Below, piece by piece: positions 1-7,067 of a stretch of 9,915 bases of DNA (within the stretch, counting starts at the first letter, position 1; each line of letters opens with the position of its first letter). Position numbers and translations under genes: made by a program. A model generated the notes under the pieces. It was given only the letters and a program-made list of their open reading frames with translations, searched no databases and was not told the origin of the DNA. Origin of the DNA: DATAFT01 sp035544635 (GTDB taxonomy: Bacteria; Acidobacteriota; Thermoanaerobaculia; Multivoradales; Multivoraceae); the NCBI GenBank assembly GCA_035544635.1, contig DATKDQ010000291.1, positions 1 through 9,915 on the forward strand. Direction: 5' to 3'.

Positions 1-534
1 TGGAGCGCGGCCGGCGGGGTCCTCCGTTTCGATCCCCCGGGCGAGGGCGCCGGCCCTCGCGCCGACATCGTGACCAAGGACGAGTACGGCGACTTCGAGC
101 TCGCGCTCGAGTGGGCGGTCGGGCCCGCCGGTAACAGCGGCATCTTCTTCCGCGTCAGCGACGACGCCCAGCGCACCTACGAGACCGGCGCCGAGTACCA
201 GATCCTCGACAACGCCGGGCACCGCGACGGCCAGAGGGCGGTCACCTCGGCGGGCTCGAACTACGCGCTGCACGCACCGGTCGAGGACGTGACGCGTCCC
301 CTCGGCGAGTGGAACGAGGCGCGCATCCGGGTCGAGGGACAGCGGGTCGAGCACTGGCTCAACGGCACCAAGCTGCTCGAGTACGAGCTCTGGACCGACG
401 AGTGGAAGGCGATGGTCGCGGCGAGCAAGTTCGCGGCGATGCCGCGCTACGGCCTCAACCGCAAGGGGCACATCGCGCTCCAGGACCACGGGGATCCCGT
501 GCGGTTCCGCAACCTGAAGATCCGTCCCCTGTGA
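1..534 (+). CDS. DUF1080 / 3-keto-disaccharide hydrolase domain protein (5' truncated)
   Basis: The frame is open from base 1 to a TGA at 532-534, so 177 residues of a gene cut off at its 5' end are visible. A GTG at 70 is only an internal valine, because domain sequence is readable upstream of it. Landmarks of the DUF1080 jelly-roll (concanavalin-like) fold appear in order: GDFELALEW (visible residues 30-38), GNSGIFFRV (44-52), EYQILDN (65-71), LGEWNEARI (101-109), HWLNG (118-122), HIALQDHG (157-164) and FRNLKIRPL (169-177). Members hydrolyse 3-keto-glycosides or act as carbohydrate-binding modules, usually outside the cytoplasm; the signal peptide would lie in the missing part. The haem/copper monooxygenase gene begins 16 bases downstream, so the two are probably co-transcribed. 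The family call is firm. The substrate is unknown. Confidence 0.9.
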   Translation, partial: WSAAGGVLRFDPPGEGAGPRADIVTKDEYGDFELALEWAVGPAGNSGIFFRVSDDAQRTYETGAEYQILDNAGHRDGQRAVTSAGSNYALHAPVEDVTRPLGEWNEARIRVEGQRVEHWLNGTKLLEYELWTDEWKAMVAASKFAAMPRYGLNRKGHIALQDHGDPVRFRNLKIRPL

Positions 535-535
535 A

Positions 536-543
536 GAGGTGAT
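536..543 (+). promoter_or_regulatory. Strong Shine-Dalgarno that decides the start of the cytochrome/copper protein
   Basis: GAGGTGAT at 536-543 matches the consensus complement of the 16S rRNA 3' end over eight bases. It ends seven bases before the ATG at 551. The in-frame GTG at 539 and ATG at 542 lie inside or against this element and cannot use it, so 551 is the best start. This assumes the host has the usual anti-Shine-Dalgarno sequence. Confidence 0.6.
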
Positions 544-550
544 GACCACG

Positions 551-1888
551 ATGCAACTTCCGAGCCCCCTCCTCGCCGCCGTGGCCGCCGCGCTCGCCTG
601 CGCCGCCGCGCTCCCCGCCGGCGGAGCGGTGGCGGCGAGGGACGTCACCTTCTCACGCGATGTCGCCCCGATTCTCCAGGACCGCTGCCAGGGATGCCAC
701 CGGCCGGGCCAGATCGGTCCGATGCCGCTGCTCACCTACGACGACGCCCGACCCTGGGCCAAGGCGATCGCGAAGGAGGTCGCCGCGCGCAAGATGCCGC
801 CGTGGTTCGCCCATCCCGACTCGCGGCCGATGAAGGGCGACCTCAACCTCAGCCCGGAGGAGATCGACACCATCCTGGCGTGGGTCGATCGCGGCGCGCC
901 GGAGGGCGACCGCGCCGACCTGCCGCCGCCGCGCGAGCTCGCGACCTACGCCGGCGGCTGGGTGCACCGGCGGCCCGATCTGGTGCTGCGTCCCGCCGAG
1001 GCGTTCCTGGTCGGCGAGGAGGTCGACGACGAGTACCGCTGCTACCACGTGAAGCTGGGACTCGAGAACGACGTCTGGGTGAAGGGCGTCGAGTTCCAGG
1101 CCGGGAACCCTGCGGTCGTCCACCACTTCATCCTGTTCCAGGACACCGCGGGCGTGGGCGCGAGGCTCGACGCCGCCGCGCCCGAGCCGGGCTGGGAGTG
1201 CGGACAGATGGACAGCGCGCTCGCGACCGCCAAGATCCTCGAGATGTGGGCGCCCGGGAACCTGGCGCCGCTCGATCCGCCCGGCATCGCGCTGCGGCTC
1301 GACCGGGGCAAGGACCTCATCCTCCAGATCCACTACCACGGCACGACCGGCGCCGATGCAGAGGACTGGTCCCGCTTCGCCATCCACCTCGCCCAGCCCT
1401 CCGAGACGATCATGAAGGAGATGCGCGGCCAACTGGTTTCGGCGTGGACGCTCGACATCCCGGCCGGCGACCCCAGCGCCGAGCATCGCGCCACCTGGAC
1501 CGCGCCCAAGGACATCACCGTCTACACCGCGGGCGGCCACATGCACTACCGCGGCAAGGACATCGGCATGTGGGCGACCAAGCCTGGCGGCGAGCGCGAG
1601 ACGCTCCTGTGGATGCCGGCCTACGACTTCAACTGGCAGCTCACCTACGCGTTCGTCGAGCCCTACCGCGCGCCGGCGGGGACGGTGTTCGAGATGATCT
1701 CGCACCACGACAACTCGGCCGACAACCCGCACAACCCGGCGATCCCCCCAGTCGACGTGAAGTGGGGGCTCGCCACCTCGGACGAGATGGCGTTCACCGG
1801 CTTCGGCTACACGCTCGACGACGAGGCGCTCGGCGTGACGCCCTGGGTGCCGCAGCCGCCGGCGGGCGAGGCGACGGGCGGCCGCTGA
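551..1888 (+). CDS. Exported cytochrome c / PHM-DBH-type copper monooxygenase-like protein
   Basis: The protein has 445 residues from the ATG at 551; in-frame GTG 539 and ATG 542 would add four or three. Residues 1-30 form an alanine-rich Sec-type signal peptide ending near AVAA. Residues about 33-120 are a cytochrome c-like domain with the haem motif CQGCH (C46, C49, H50) and a KMPPW segment (M82) that may supply the distal ligand. The rest resembles copper type II ascorbate-dependent monooxygenases (PHM, DBH): HH at 191-192, QIHYH with H261 and H263, GGHMHYRGKD with H330 and H332, a YDNS-like HHDNSADNP near 385-393, and EM with M413. By analogy these supply the CuH site (two adjacent His plus one) and the CuM site (HxH plus Met). 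Such fusions could hydroxylate a substrate in the periplasm while receiving electrons through haem. The substrate is unknown, and the copper assignment rests on motif order rather than an alignment. The AAA+ gene starts one base after the stop. Confidence 0.82.
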   Translation: MQLPSPLLAAVAAALACAAALPAGGAVAARDVTFSRDVAPILQDRCQGCHRPGQIGPMPLLTYDDARPWAKAIAKEVAARKMPPWFAHPDSRPMKGDLNLSPEEIDTILAWVDRGAPEGDRADLPPPRELATYAGGWVHRRPDLVLRPAEAFLVGEEVDDEYRCYHVKLGLENDVWVKGVEFQAGNPAVVHHFILFQDTAGVGARLDAAAPEPGWECGQMDSALATAKILEMWAPGNLAPLDPPGIALRLDRGKDLILQIHYHGTTGADAEDWSRFAIHLAQPSETIMKEMRGQLVSAWTLDIPAGDPSAEHRATWTAPKDITVYTAGGHMHYRGKDIGMWATKPGGERETLLWMPAYDFNWQLTYAFVEPYRAPAGTVFEMISHHDNSADNPHNPAIPPVDVKWGLATSDEMAFTGFGYTLDDEALGVTPWVPQPPAGEATGGR

Positions 1889-1889
1889 C

Positions 1890-2774
1890 GTGGAACGCGC
1901 TCCGAGCTCGGACCTCCTCGCCGGAGCCGTCGAGTCTTCGCTCGCCGGCGAGGGCCTCGACGGCGAGCCCTACTACCTCGCGATCGGCGACGAGATCGAG
2001 GTCTTCCTCGCCGCCTACGCGGCGCGGCTGCCGGTCCTGCTCAAGGGTCCCACCGGCTGCGGCAAGACCCGTTTCGTCGAGCGCTTGGCGCATCTGCTCT
2101 ATCGCGGCGAGCGCTCGACGGCGAGGCGGCGCGTCATCGACCAGCCGCTGGTCACCGTCGCGTGCCACGAGGATCTCGCCGCCACCGACCTGGTCGGCCG
2201 CTACCTGCTCACCGGCGAGGAGACGGTGTGGATCGACGGTCCCCTGACGCGCGCCGTGCGCACCGGGGCGATCTGCTACCTCGACGAGATCGTGGAGGCG
2301 CGCAAGGACACCACGGTCCTCATCCATCCGCTCACCGACCACCGGCGCACGCTCCCGGTCGAGAAGCGGGCGACCACGCTCGAGGCCCACGACGACTTCC
2401 TCCTGGTCATCTCCTACAACCCCGGGTACCAGAGCGTGCTCAAGGACCTGAAGCCGTCCACGCGGCAGCGCTTCGTCTCGCTCGAGTTCGACTACCCGCC
2501 TCCCGAGCTCGAGGCGCGCATCATCGCCCACGAGGGCGGCGTCGACCTGGAGACGGCCGCGGACCTCGCGACGCTCGGTGAGAAGGTGCGCGCGCTGCGC
2601 GAGCACGGCTTCGAAGAGGGCGCCTCGACGCGGCTCCTGGTCTACGCCGCCCAGCTCATCGCGGGCGGCATCGCGCCGCAGCGTGCCTGCGAGGTGGCGA
2701 TCAGCCGCGCCGTCACCGACGACCGCGAGGTGCAGCGGGCGGTGGCGGAGCTGGTGACCACGATTTTTCCGTGA
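1890..2774 (+). CDS. MoxR-class AAA+ ATPase, CbbQ/NorQ/NirQ family
   Basis: A 294-residue protein, close to the family length of roughly 260-300. Visible motifs are Walker A GPTGCGKT (53-60), Walker B CYLDE (129-133) followed by the family signature EARKDTTVLIHPLTD (136-150), sensor 1 ISYNPGYQS (174-182), the arginine-finger region KPSTRQRF (188-195), and a sensor 2-like GASTRLL (244-250). CbbQ and NorQ form hexameric rings that, with a VWA partner, remodel metalloenzymes: CbbQ/CbbO activates Rubisco and NorQ/NorD is needed for active NO reductase. The partner is the next large gene. The GTG start leaves only one base after the upstream stop and lacks a clear ribosome site, which suggests translational coupling. 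The family is certain. Which client it serves, and so whether to call it cbbQ or norQ, cannot be read from this window. Confidence 0.93.
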   Translation: MERAPSSDLLAGAVESSLAGEGLDGEPYYLAIGDEIEVFLAAYAARLPVLLKGPTGCGKTRFVERLAHLLYRGERSTARRRVIDQPLVTVACHEDLAATDLVGRYLLTGEETVWIDGPLTRAVRTGAICYLDEIVEARKDTTVLIHPLTDHRRTLPVEKRATTLEAHDDFLLVISYNPGYQSVLKDLKPSTRQRFVSLEFDYPPPELEARIIAHEGGVDLETAADLATLGEKVRALREHGFEEGASTRLLVYAAQLIAGGIAPQRACEVAISRAVTDDREVQRAVAELVTTIFP

Positions 2775-2826
2775 CCGCTCTCGCCAACCCGTGACCTCTC
2801 TCGCCACGACCGGCGCCGACCGGCGC
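2769..2826 (+). repeat. Short tandem repeats in the ATPase-VWA spacer
   Basis: An 18-base unit at 2769-2786 recurs at 2789-2806 with one mismatch (CCGTGACCGCTCTCGCCA versus CCGTGACCTCTCTCGCCA), a 20-base period. Directly after it, GACCGGCGC occurs at 2808-2816 and 2818-2826, a 10-base period. The first copy includes the stop of the ATPase gene. The pattern looks like local slippage duplication that lengthened the spacer. A related ACGACCGGC block also opens the VWA gene near 2877. Confidence 0.75.
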
Positions 2827-2877
2827 GGCCCGCAGGTCTCGACTGCCGCCGCGGCCGGCGCGGTCCGCTGGCCGTGA
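2791..2877 (+). CDS. Possible 28-codon minicistron between the ATPase and VWA genes
   Basis: GTG at 2791 opens a 28-residue frame ending in TGA at 2875-2877, which overlaps the VWA gene's GTG at 2874 as GTGA. The GTG itself overlaps the TGA (2792-2794) of a seven-codon frame, GTG 2771 to TGA 2794, and that GTG overlaps the ATPase stop (TGA 2772-2774). Ribosomes could thus pass along a chain of stop/start overlaps to the VWA gene. The peptide is Ala/Gly/Arg-rich with no recognisable domain and no Shine-Dalgarno. It may be coupling spacer or a chance product of the tandem repeat rather than a functional peptide. Confidence 0.2.
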   Translation: MTSLATTGADRRGPQVSTAAAAGAVRWP

Positions 2878-5129
2878 CGACCGGCACCGCCGGCGCCGCC
2901 TCCCTGCGCGAGAGCCGCCGCGTCCTCGAGCTCTACGCCGAAGCGATCGCCGGACGCCGGGTGGAGCTGCGGCCGACGGCCGACCTCCCCGACCTCTCCG
3001 CGCACGTCCGGCGCGACTTACCCACCTCGAGCGCGCGCTGCATCTTCCTACCGGCCGAGGTCGACGAGTTTTCCTCGGACACGGAGAACTTCGCGCTCTA
3101 CAAGATCGCCATCCTCCACCAGCTCGGATTCTGGGAGTGCGGGACCTACGCGTTCGCGCTCGCGGAATGGCGGCGGCGCGCCGGCCGGGAGGCACCGGTC
3201 GAACGCATCGACCCCGGCGAGCCGGCGGCCGGCGGCAGCGAGCCCGTCGAGCCTCCTTTCGATCTCGAGGCGTTCTTCGCCGCGTTTCCGCGCCCCGTGC
3301 TCGCGCGGCACCTGTTCGCGATCCTCGAGGACACTCGCATCGACGCACATCTCGCGCGCCGCTACCGCGGCATCCGGCGGCCGCTCGCGGCGGTGCTGGC
3401 GGCCTCGCTGGCGCAGCGCCCCCGGCTCGAGCTCCTGGCCGGCGAGCGCGCGTGCCTCGAGGCGCTGGTCCAGCTCAGCCTCGGCGCCGAGCTCGTGGAT
3501 CCACCCGCGGACGGCCGCGCCCTCGACCGGTCGCTCGAGGCGGCGCTGCCGGCGCTGCGCCGAGCGATCGAGGCGGTCCGCGGCGCGGGCGCCGACGTCT
3601 ACACGACCGCGCTCGCGGTCTTGGGGTGCACTCCGCTCTTCGGCGCAGGTGATGCCGGCGAGAGGCGGCCTCGGGCGGCGCCGGCGCGCCCCGGCGCAGC
3701 GCTCGCCGCGAAGCCCGAGGCCACCGCCCCACGGCGCCCGGCACGCGGGGCCTCGGTGGCGGCGTCCGGCGGCGACGAGCTCGAGGCGGCGGTGGATCCG
3801 GTGCCGTTCCGCGGCGCGGCGCGCCCGGAGCTGGTGCAGAAGGAGCTCCGCCTCGGCGAGCTCGAGGCGCGGCTCGACGCCGTTGCGGCCGAGGGCTCGC
3901 CGCTCCCGCCCGATCTTCTGCGCGAGCTCCTCGAGCGCGGCGAGATCGAGATCGAGGCGGCGGGACGCCGGGAGCTCGACCGGTCTTCGGGGCTCTCCGT
4001 CACCGACCTGCCGGGGCTCGCCGATCGCGCCCGCAACGCCGTCCGCGACCGTCTCACCAAGGCGATCCGCACGCTCTCCGACGAGCTCGAGGGAGAGCTC
4101 GGCGATCTCTCTCCCACGGCTGGCGTGCACTACTACGACGAGTGGGATCACGAGCGCTCCCGCTACCGGCGCGCCTGGTGCCGGCTGACCGAGAGCCGGC
4201 TCGACGAGGAGTCGACTGCCGAGCTCGACCAGACCCGCCGCGAGCAGGCCCGTCTCTTCACCGAGGTCCGCCGGCAGTTCGAGCTCCTGCGGCCCGACGC
4301 GCGGCGCGTTCTCAAGCGGCTCACCGACGGCGAGGAGGTCGACCTCGACGCCGCGGTCGAGGCGCACATCGACCGCGTCGCCGGCCTGTCGCCCTCGGAG
4401 AAGGTCTACATGCGCCGCGATCGCCGCGACCGCGACGTCGCGGCGGCGTTCCTGCTCGACATGAGCGCGTCCACCGACTCCGAGGTCCCGGACATAGCGG
4501 CGCGCGTGCCGGCGCCACCGCCGCGCGAGTACGACTTCGTCGGCATCTACGACGACGACCTCTCCTGGGCGCACGCGCGGGGAGGCAGCCCGCCCCGGCG
4601 CCGGCGCGTGATCGACGTCGAAAAGGAGGCGCTCCTGCTCATGACCGAGGCGCTCGATGCGCTCGGAGACGCGTACGGTGTGTACGGCTTCTCCGGCCAC
4701 GGCCGTGAGCACGTGGAGTTCTACGTCGCCAAGGACTTCGCCGAGAGCTGCGACCGCTCGACGCGCGGGCGCATCGCCGCGATCAGCCCCAAGCGCTCGA
4801 CCCGCATGGGGCCGGCGATCCGCCACGCCACCCGGAAGCTGCGGCACCAGGACGCCAGGGTTCGAGTCCTCCTCGTCCTCTCCGACGGCTATCCGCAGGA
4901 CTTCGACTACGGCCGGGATCGCACCAGCCGCGCCTACGGGATCCAGGACACCATGATGGCGCTGCGCGAGGCGGAGCTCCAGGGCATTCACACCTTCTGT
5001 CTGACGGTGGACCCGGCCGGTCACGACTACCTGCGCGAGATGTGCCCGGAGCGCCAGTACCTGGTGATCGACGACGTCGCCGCCCTGCCGCGCGAGCTGC
5101 CCAAGGTCTACCGCGGGCTGACGACCTAG
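2874..5129 (+). CDS. CbbO/NorD-family VWA-domain metalloenzyme activator
   Basis: The protein has 751 residues from the GTG at 2874, which overlaps the stop of a preceding minicistron. The N-terminal helical region (about 10-250) shows family marks such as RVLELYAEAIAGR and NFALYKIAILHQLGFWECGTYAF. Residues about 255-305 are a low-complexity Ala/Pro/Arg linker, probably disordered. The conserved YYDEWDHERSRYRRAWC block lies near 420-436. The C-terminal VWA domain (about 520-750) has an intact MIDAS metal site: DMSAS (D529, S531, S533), T643 in STRMG and D671 in LSDG. About 45 residues (PAPPPREYDF to RRRR) are inserted after the DxSxS loop, as I recall for CbbO-like members. In known systems the VWA protein binds the client and couples it to the CbbQ/NorQ ring, here the gene just upstream. 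No cbbL/S or norB/C is present. Cytoplasmic; no signal or membrane segment seen. Confidence 0.9.
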   Translation: MTTGTAGAASLRESRRVLELYAEAIAGRRVELRPTADLPDLSAHVRRDLPTSSARCIFLPAEVDEFSSDTENFALYKIAILHQLGFWECGTYAFALAEWRRRAGREAPVERIDPGEPAAGGSEPVEPPFDLEAFFAAFPRPVLARHLFAILEDTRIDAHLARRYRGIRRPLAAVLAASLAQRPRLELLAGERACLEALVQLSLGAELVDPPADGRALDRSLEAALPALRRAIEAVRGAGADVYTTALAVLGCTPLFGAGDAGERRPRAAPARPGAALAAKPEATAPRRPARGASVAASGGDELEAAVDPVPFRGAARPELVQKELRLGELEARLDAVAAEGSPLPPDLLRELLERGEIEIEAAGRRELDRSSGLSVTDLPGLADRARNAVRDRLTKAIRTLSDELEGELGDLSPTAGVHYYDEWDHERSRYRRAWCRLTESRLDEESTAELDQTRREQARLFTEVRRQFELLRPDARRVLKRLTDGEEVDLDAAVEAHIDRVAGLSPSEKVYMRRDRRDRDVAAAFLLDMSASTDSEVPDIAARVPAPPPREYDFVGIYDDDLSWAHARGGSPPRRRRVIDVEKEALLLMTEALDALGDAYGVYGFSGHGREHVEFYVAKDFAESCDRSTRGRIAAISPKRSTRMGPAIRHATRKLRHQDARVRVLLVLSDGYPQDFDYGRDRTSRAYGIQDTMMALREAELQGIHTFCLTVDPAGHDYLREMCPERQYLVIDDVAALPRELPKVYRGLTT

Positions 5130-5147
5130 CCCGACCCCCCGTGCCTC

Positions 5148-5171
5148 CGCTGCGGGCGGCGGGCCGCAGCG
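5148..5171 (+). terminator. GC-rich hairpin after the VWA gene
   Basis: CGCTGCGG (5148-5155) pairs perfectly with CCGCAGCG (5164-5171) across an 8-base loop, 19 bases after the VWA stop. A second weaker stem, CGGGCT (5114-5119) with AGCCCG (5128-5133), spans the stop codon. No T-run follows either stem, so this is not a classical intrinsic terminator. It could pause polymerase, protect the mRNA 3' end, or be chance in such GC-rich DNA. Confidence 0.35.
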
Positions 5172-5182
5172 CGAGTCCGACC

Positions 5183-5347
5183 GTGAACCGGCAGCTACGC
5201 CGAATCTGCATGGATCCGCGAGCACACGGCGCGCTCGCCGAGGCCGGCCGTGACGAGTACCACGTGCGCGTCGAAGACGTCTCAATCCGCTACGCGGTGA
5301 ACGACGAGGCCCGATGCGTCACCGTGCTGAGGATCCGAGAGGTGTAG
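5183..5347 (+). CDS. Short RelE/ParE-like C-terminal fragment or small hypothetical protein
   Basis: GTG at 5183 (or the internal ATG at 5210) opens a 54- or 45-residue frame ending in TAG at 5347. Its second half, EYHVRVEDVSIRYAVND followed by ARCVTVLRIREV, resembles the C-terminal beta strands of RelE/ParE-type toxins, where a [RG]-x-Y-x-[VL]-R-V strand is followed by RxxY and a VxVLxI strand. Members normally have 80-100 residues. The N-terminal helices that would precede NRQLRRICMDP are missing, and I cannot find them in another frame of 5130-5182. No antitoxin-like gene is adjacent. The last 29 bases overlap, in the opposite direction, the 3' end of the peptidase gene. It is either a decayed toxin remnant or an unrelated small protein; no clear Shine-Dalgarno precedes it. 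Confidence 0.35.
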   Translation: MNRQLRRICMDPRAHGALAEAGRDEYHVRVEDVSIRYAVNDEARCVTVLRIREV

Positions 5348-7067
5348 TCACGGGCCCACCCCGCTCCAGGGTGGCGAGATAGTACGAGGGGTCGAGCGGC
5401 TTGCCCGAGATCTCCGCGATGAGGTCACGCCACGACCGGGTCGCCCCCGGCCGGAACATCCGATCACGCAGAAACGCCCCGGCGTCGCGGTTGCCGGCGA
5501 AGCCGCCGCACTCGGCGGCGAGCGCGTGCTCGAGCTGCGCGCCGAACACCTCGCCGATGAGGTAGTTCTGGTAGTAGGCCGGGTGGCCGACGAAGTGGAT
5601 CTTCGCCGCCCAGTCGTCGTCCCGATGGTCCGGCGAAGCCCCCTCCGCCCCGTACCGCCGTGGGCTCGGCCGTCGAATCTCCTGGAAGCGCTCGACCAGG
5701 TCCCACCACAGGACGCCCAGATCGTCGCGATCGGGATTCTCGTAGAGCGCGCGCTCGAAGTGGCACATCACCAGCACCCAGCGGGTGAAGACGAGGTGGC
5801 GGACGGCGAGGCGGCGCCGGCCGTTCTCCTCGATCGCGCGCGCCTCCTCCGGCGAGAGCCCGAGCACGCGTTCGAGCCAGCCGGCATCGTGCAGGTGGCG
5901 CTCCATGAGCAGCGCGATCGCCTCGTTGCACAGCGTGTGCGGGTCGTCGCGCAGGACGAACGGCAGCTCCGGGTCGAGCGAGGCGGCGTAGATGCCGTGG
6001 CCGAGCTCGTGCAGCGTGGTGCCCATCCAGCGCTTGCCCGGAGTGATGTTGCACAGGATGCGGACGTCGCGCGGCGCATCGACGCTCATGCAGAACGCGT
6101 GCTGGCACCTCTTCGAGGTCTCGGGGTCGCCGGGGTAGAGATCGCTGCGCCCGACGATCGGGCGGATGTCGAAGCCGAGCTGGTCGAAGCTCTCGGTGGC
6201 GAGCGCGACGATGTCGCGGCCGTCGAGCACGCGATCGAGCTCGTCCTCGTCTCCGACCGGCGGCGGCGTCTGGAAGAAGCGGTCGCGGTAGTGCCAGGGG
6301 CGCAGCTCGGCAGGCTCGATCGCGAAGCGCCGCGCGAGCTCGGAGTCGAGCTCCCGCTTGTAGGCCTGAAACGGCGGCCGGGTCTCGCGCTCGAGCAGGT
6401 CGAGCGTCTGGTACAGCCAGTCCTGGGACATCTCGCCGAGCTCGAGGTTGGCGCGGTAGGCGTTGTCGAAGCCGATCTGGCGCGCCGCCGCGTTGCGCAG
6501 GCGCACCAGGTCGCGCAGGCGCTCGGCGACCGACGGGCCGGCGACCGCTCCGACGCCGTCCTCCCCGCGGTGGCGTGAGATCGCCTTCGACGCGCGCCAG
6601 GCCGCTTCGACGGCGGCGCTCGATCGATCCTCGAGCAGGATGCGGTCGATCTCGTTGTCCGTGACCGAGCGCCCATCGAGATCGGCGCGGAAGCCGTTGT
6701 ACTGCTGGGCCAGCTCGGCCTCGTCGCGAGCGAGACGCGCGATGGTCTCGGCATCGACCTGGTTGGCGGCGAGGCGGTTGCGCCAGCGCAAGACCTGGCG
6801 TCGGATCGACGGCGGGACCGCGTCCTCTCCCGCGGCCAGGATCTCCTCCGCGCGCCGGAGCTCGTCGCGGTTGGCGAGCCGGGTCATGACGCGAGCGCGC
6901 AGCTCCTCGACGCGCTGAAACGCCTCGGGCGCGCCGGTCACCTCCGCCTCCCAGGCGGCCTCGTTGGAGGCGATCTCGAGGGGCTCGAGGTCGCGCTCGA
7001 GCGTCGCGTCGAGCTCGCGTGCGGTGGCCTCGGCAAAGCTCGCGGTCGATCGGTCGTGACTCCTCAT
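5319..7067 (-). CDS. M2-like (angiotensin-converting-enzyme family) zinc carboxypeptidase
   Basis: A 582-residue protein starting at the ATG 7065-7067, preceded on the minus strand by GGAGG (7076-7072) four bases upstream. The zinc site is HELGH (353-357), with the third ligand probably E382 in NEAIALLMERH, 25 residues after the motif's last His. The preceding block CQHAFCMSVD then DVRILCNITP (321-343) corresponds to the M2 stretch before HExxH. HFVGHPAYYQNY (491-502) corresponds to the substrate-binding His/Tyr region of ACE. Family members are mostly helical and release C-terminal dipeptides or residues from oligopeptides. There is no signal peptide, so it probably acts in the cytoplasm on peptide breakdown products, unlike animal ACE. 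The gene is convergent with the VWA block and divergent from the VOC gene. M3-like peptidases share the HExxH fold, but the local motifs favour M2. Confidence 0.88.
   Translation of the reverse strand: MRSHDRSTASFAEATARELDATLERDLEPLEIASNEAAWEAEVTGAPEAFQRVEELRARVMTRLANRDELRRAEEILAAGEDAVPPSIRRQVLRWRNRLAANQVDAETIARLARDEAELAQQYNGFRADLDGRSVTDNEIDRILLEDRSSAAVEAAWRASKAISRHRGEDGVGAVAGPSVAERLRDLVRLRNAAARQIGFDNAYRANLELGEMSQDWLYQTLDLLERETRPPFQAYKRELDSELARRFAIEPAELRPWHYRDRFFQTPPPVGDEDELDRVLDGRDIVALATESFDQLGFDIRPIVGRSDLYPGDPETSKRCQHAFCMSVDAPRDVRILCNITPGKRWMGTTLHELGHGIYAASLDPELPFVLRDDPHTLCNEAIALLMERHLHDAGWLERVLGLSPEEARAIEENGRRRLAVRHLVFTRWVLVMCHFERALYENPDRDDLGVLWWDLVERFQEIRRPSPRRYGAEGASPDHRDDDWAAKIHFVGHPAYYQNYLIGEVFGAQLEHALAAECGGFAGNRDAGAFLRDRMFRPGATRSWRDLIAEISGKPLDPSYYLATLERGGPVTTPLGSSAR

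Noticed and set aside
551..640. Lipobox in the signal peptide of the cytochrome/copper protein (LAC)
   Set aside because: The residues before the Cys (ALAC) do not fit the usual L-[AS]-[GA]-C pattern, and an ordinary AxA-type cleavage site follows.
653..1732. A 359-codon minus-strand frame opposite the cytochrome/copper gene
   Set aside because: It has no recognisable domain and a composition typical of an antisense shadow; the + strand gene has many family motifs.
1890..5129. Naming the pair norQ/norD or cbbQ/cbbO outright
   Set aside because: Neither NO reductase nor Rubisco genes are present in the window, and the two subfamilies cannot be separated reliably by eye.
3048..5285. A 745-codon open frame on the minus strand opposite the VWA gene
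   Set aside because: It mirrors a strongly supported gene, is Arg/Ala/Gly-rich without any domain, and is expected from GC-rich codon use.
5356..5374. Hairpin CCACCC/GGGTGG as terminator of the + strand transcript
   Set aside because: The stem is only 6 base pairs, lies inside the peptidase coding sequence and lacks a T-run.
5526..6578. A 350-codon + strand frame opposite the peptidase gene
   Set aside because: Its sequence is Val/Glu/Arg-rich and low in information, while the minus strand carries HELGH and other M2 motifs.
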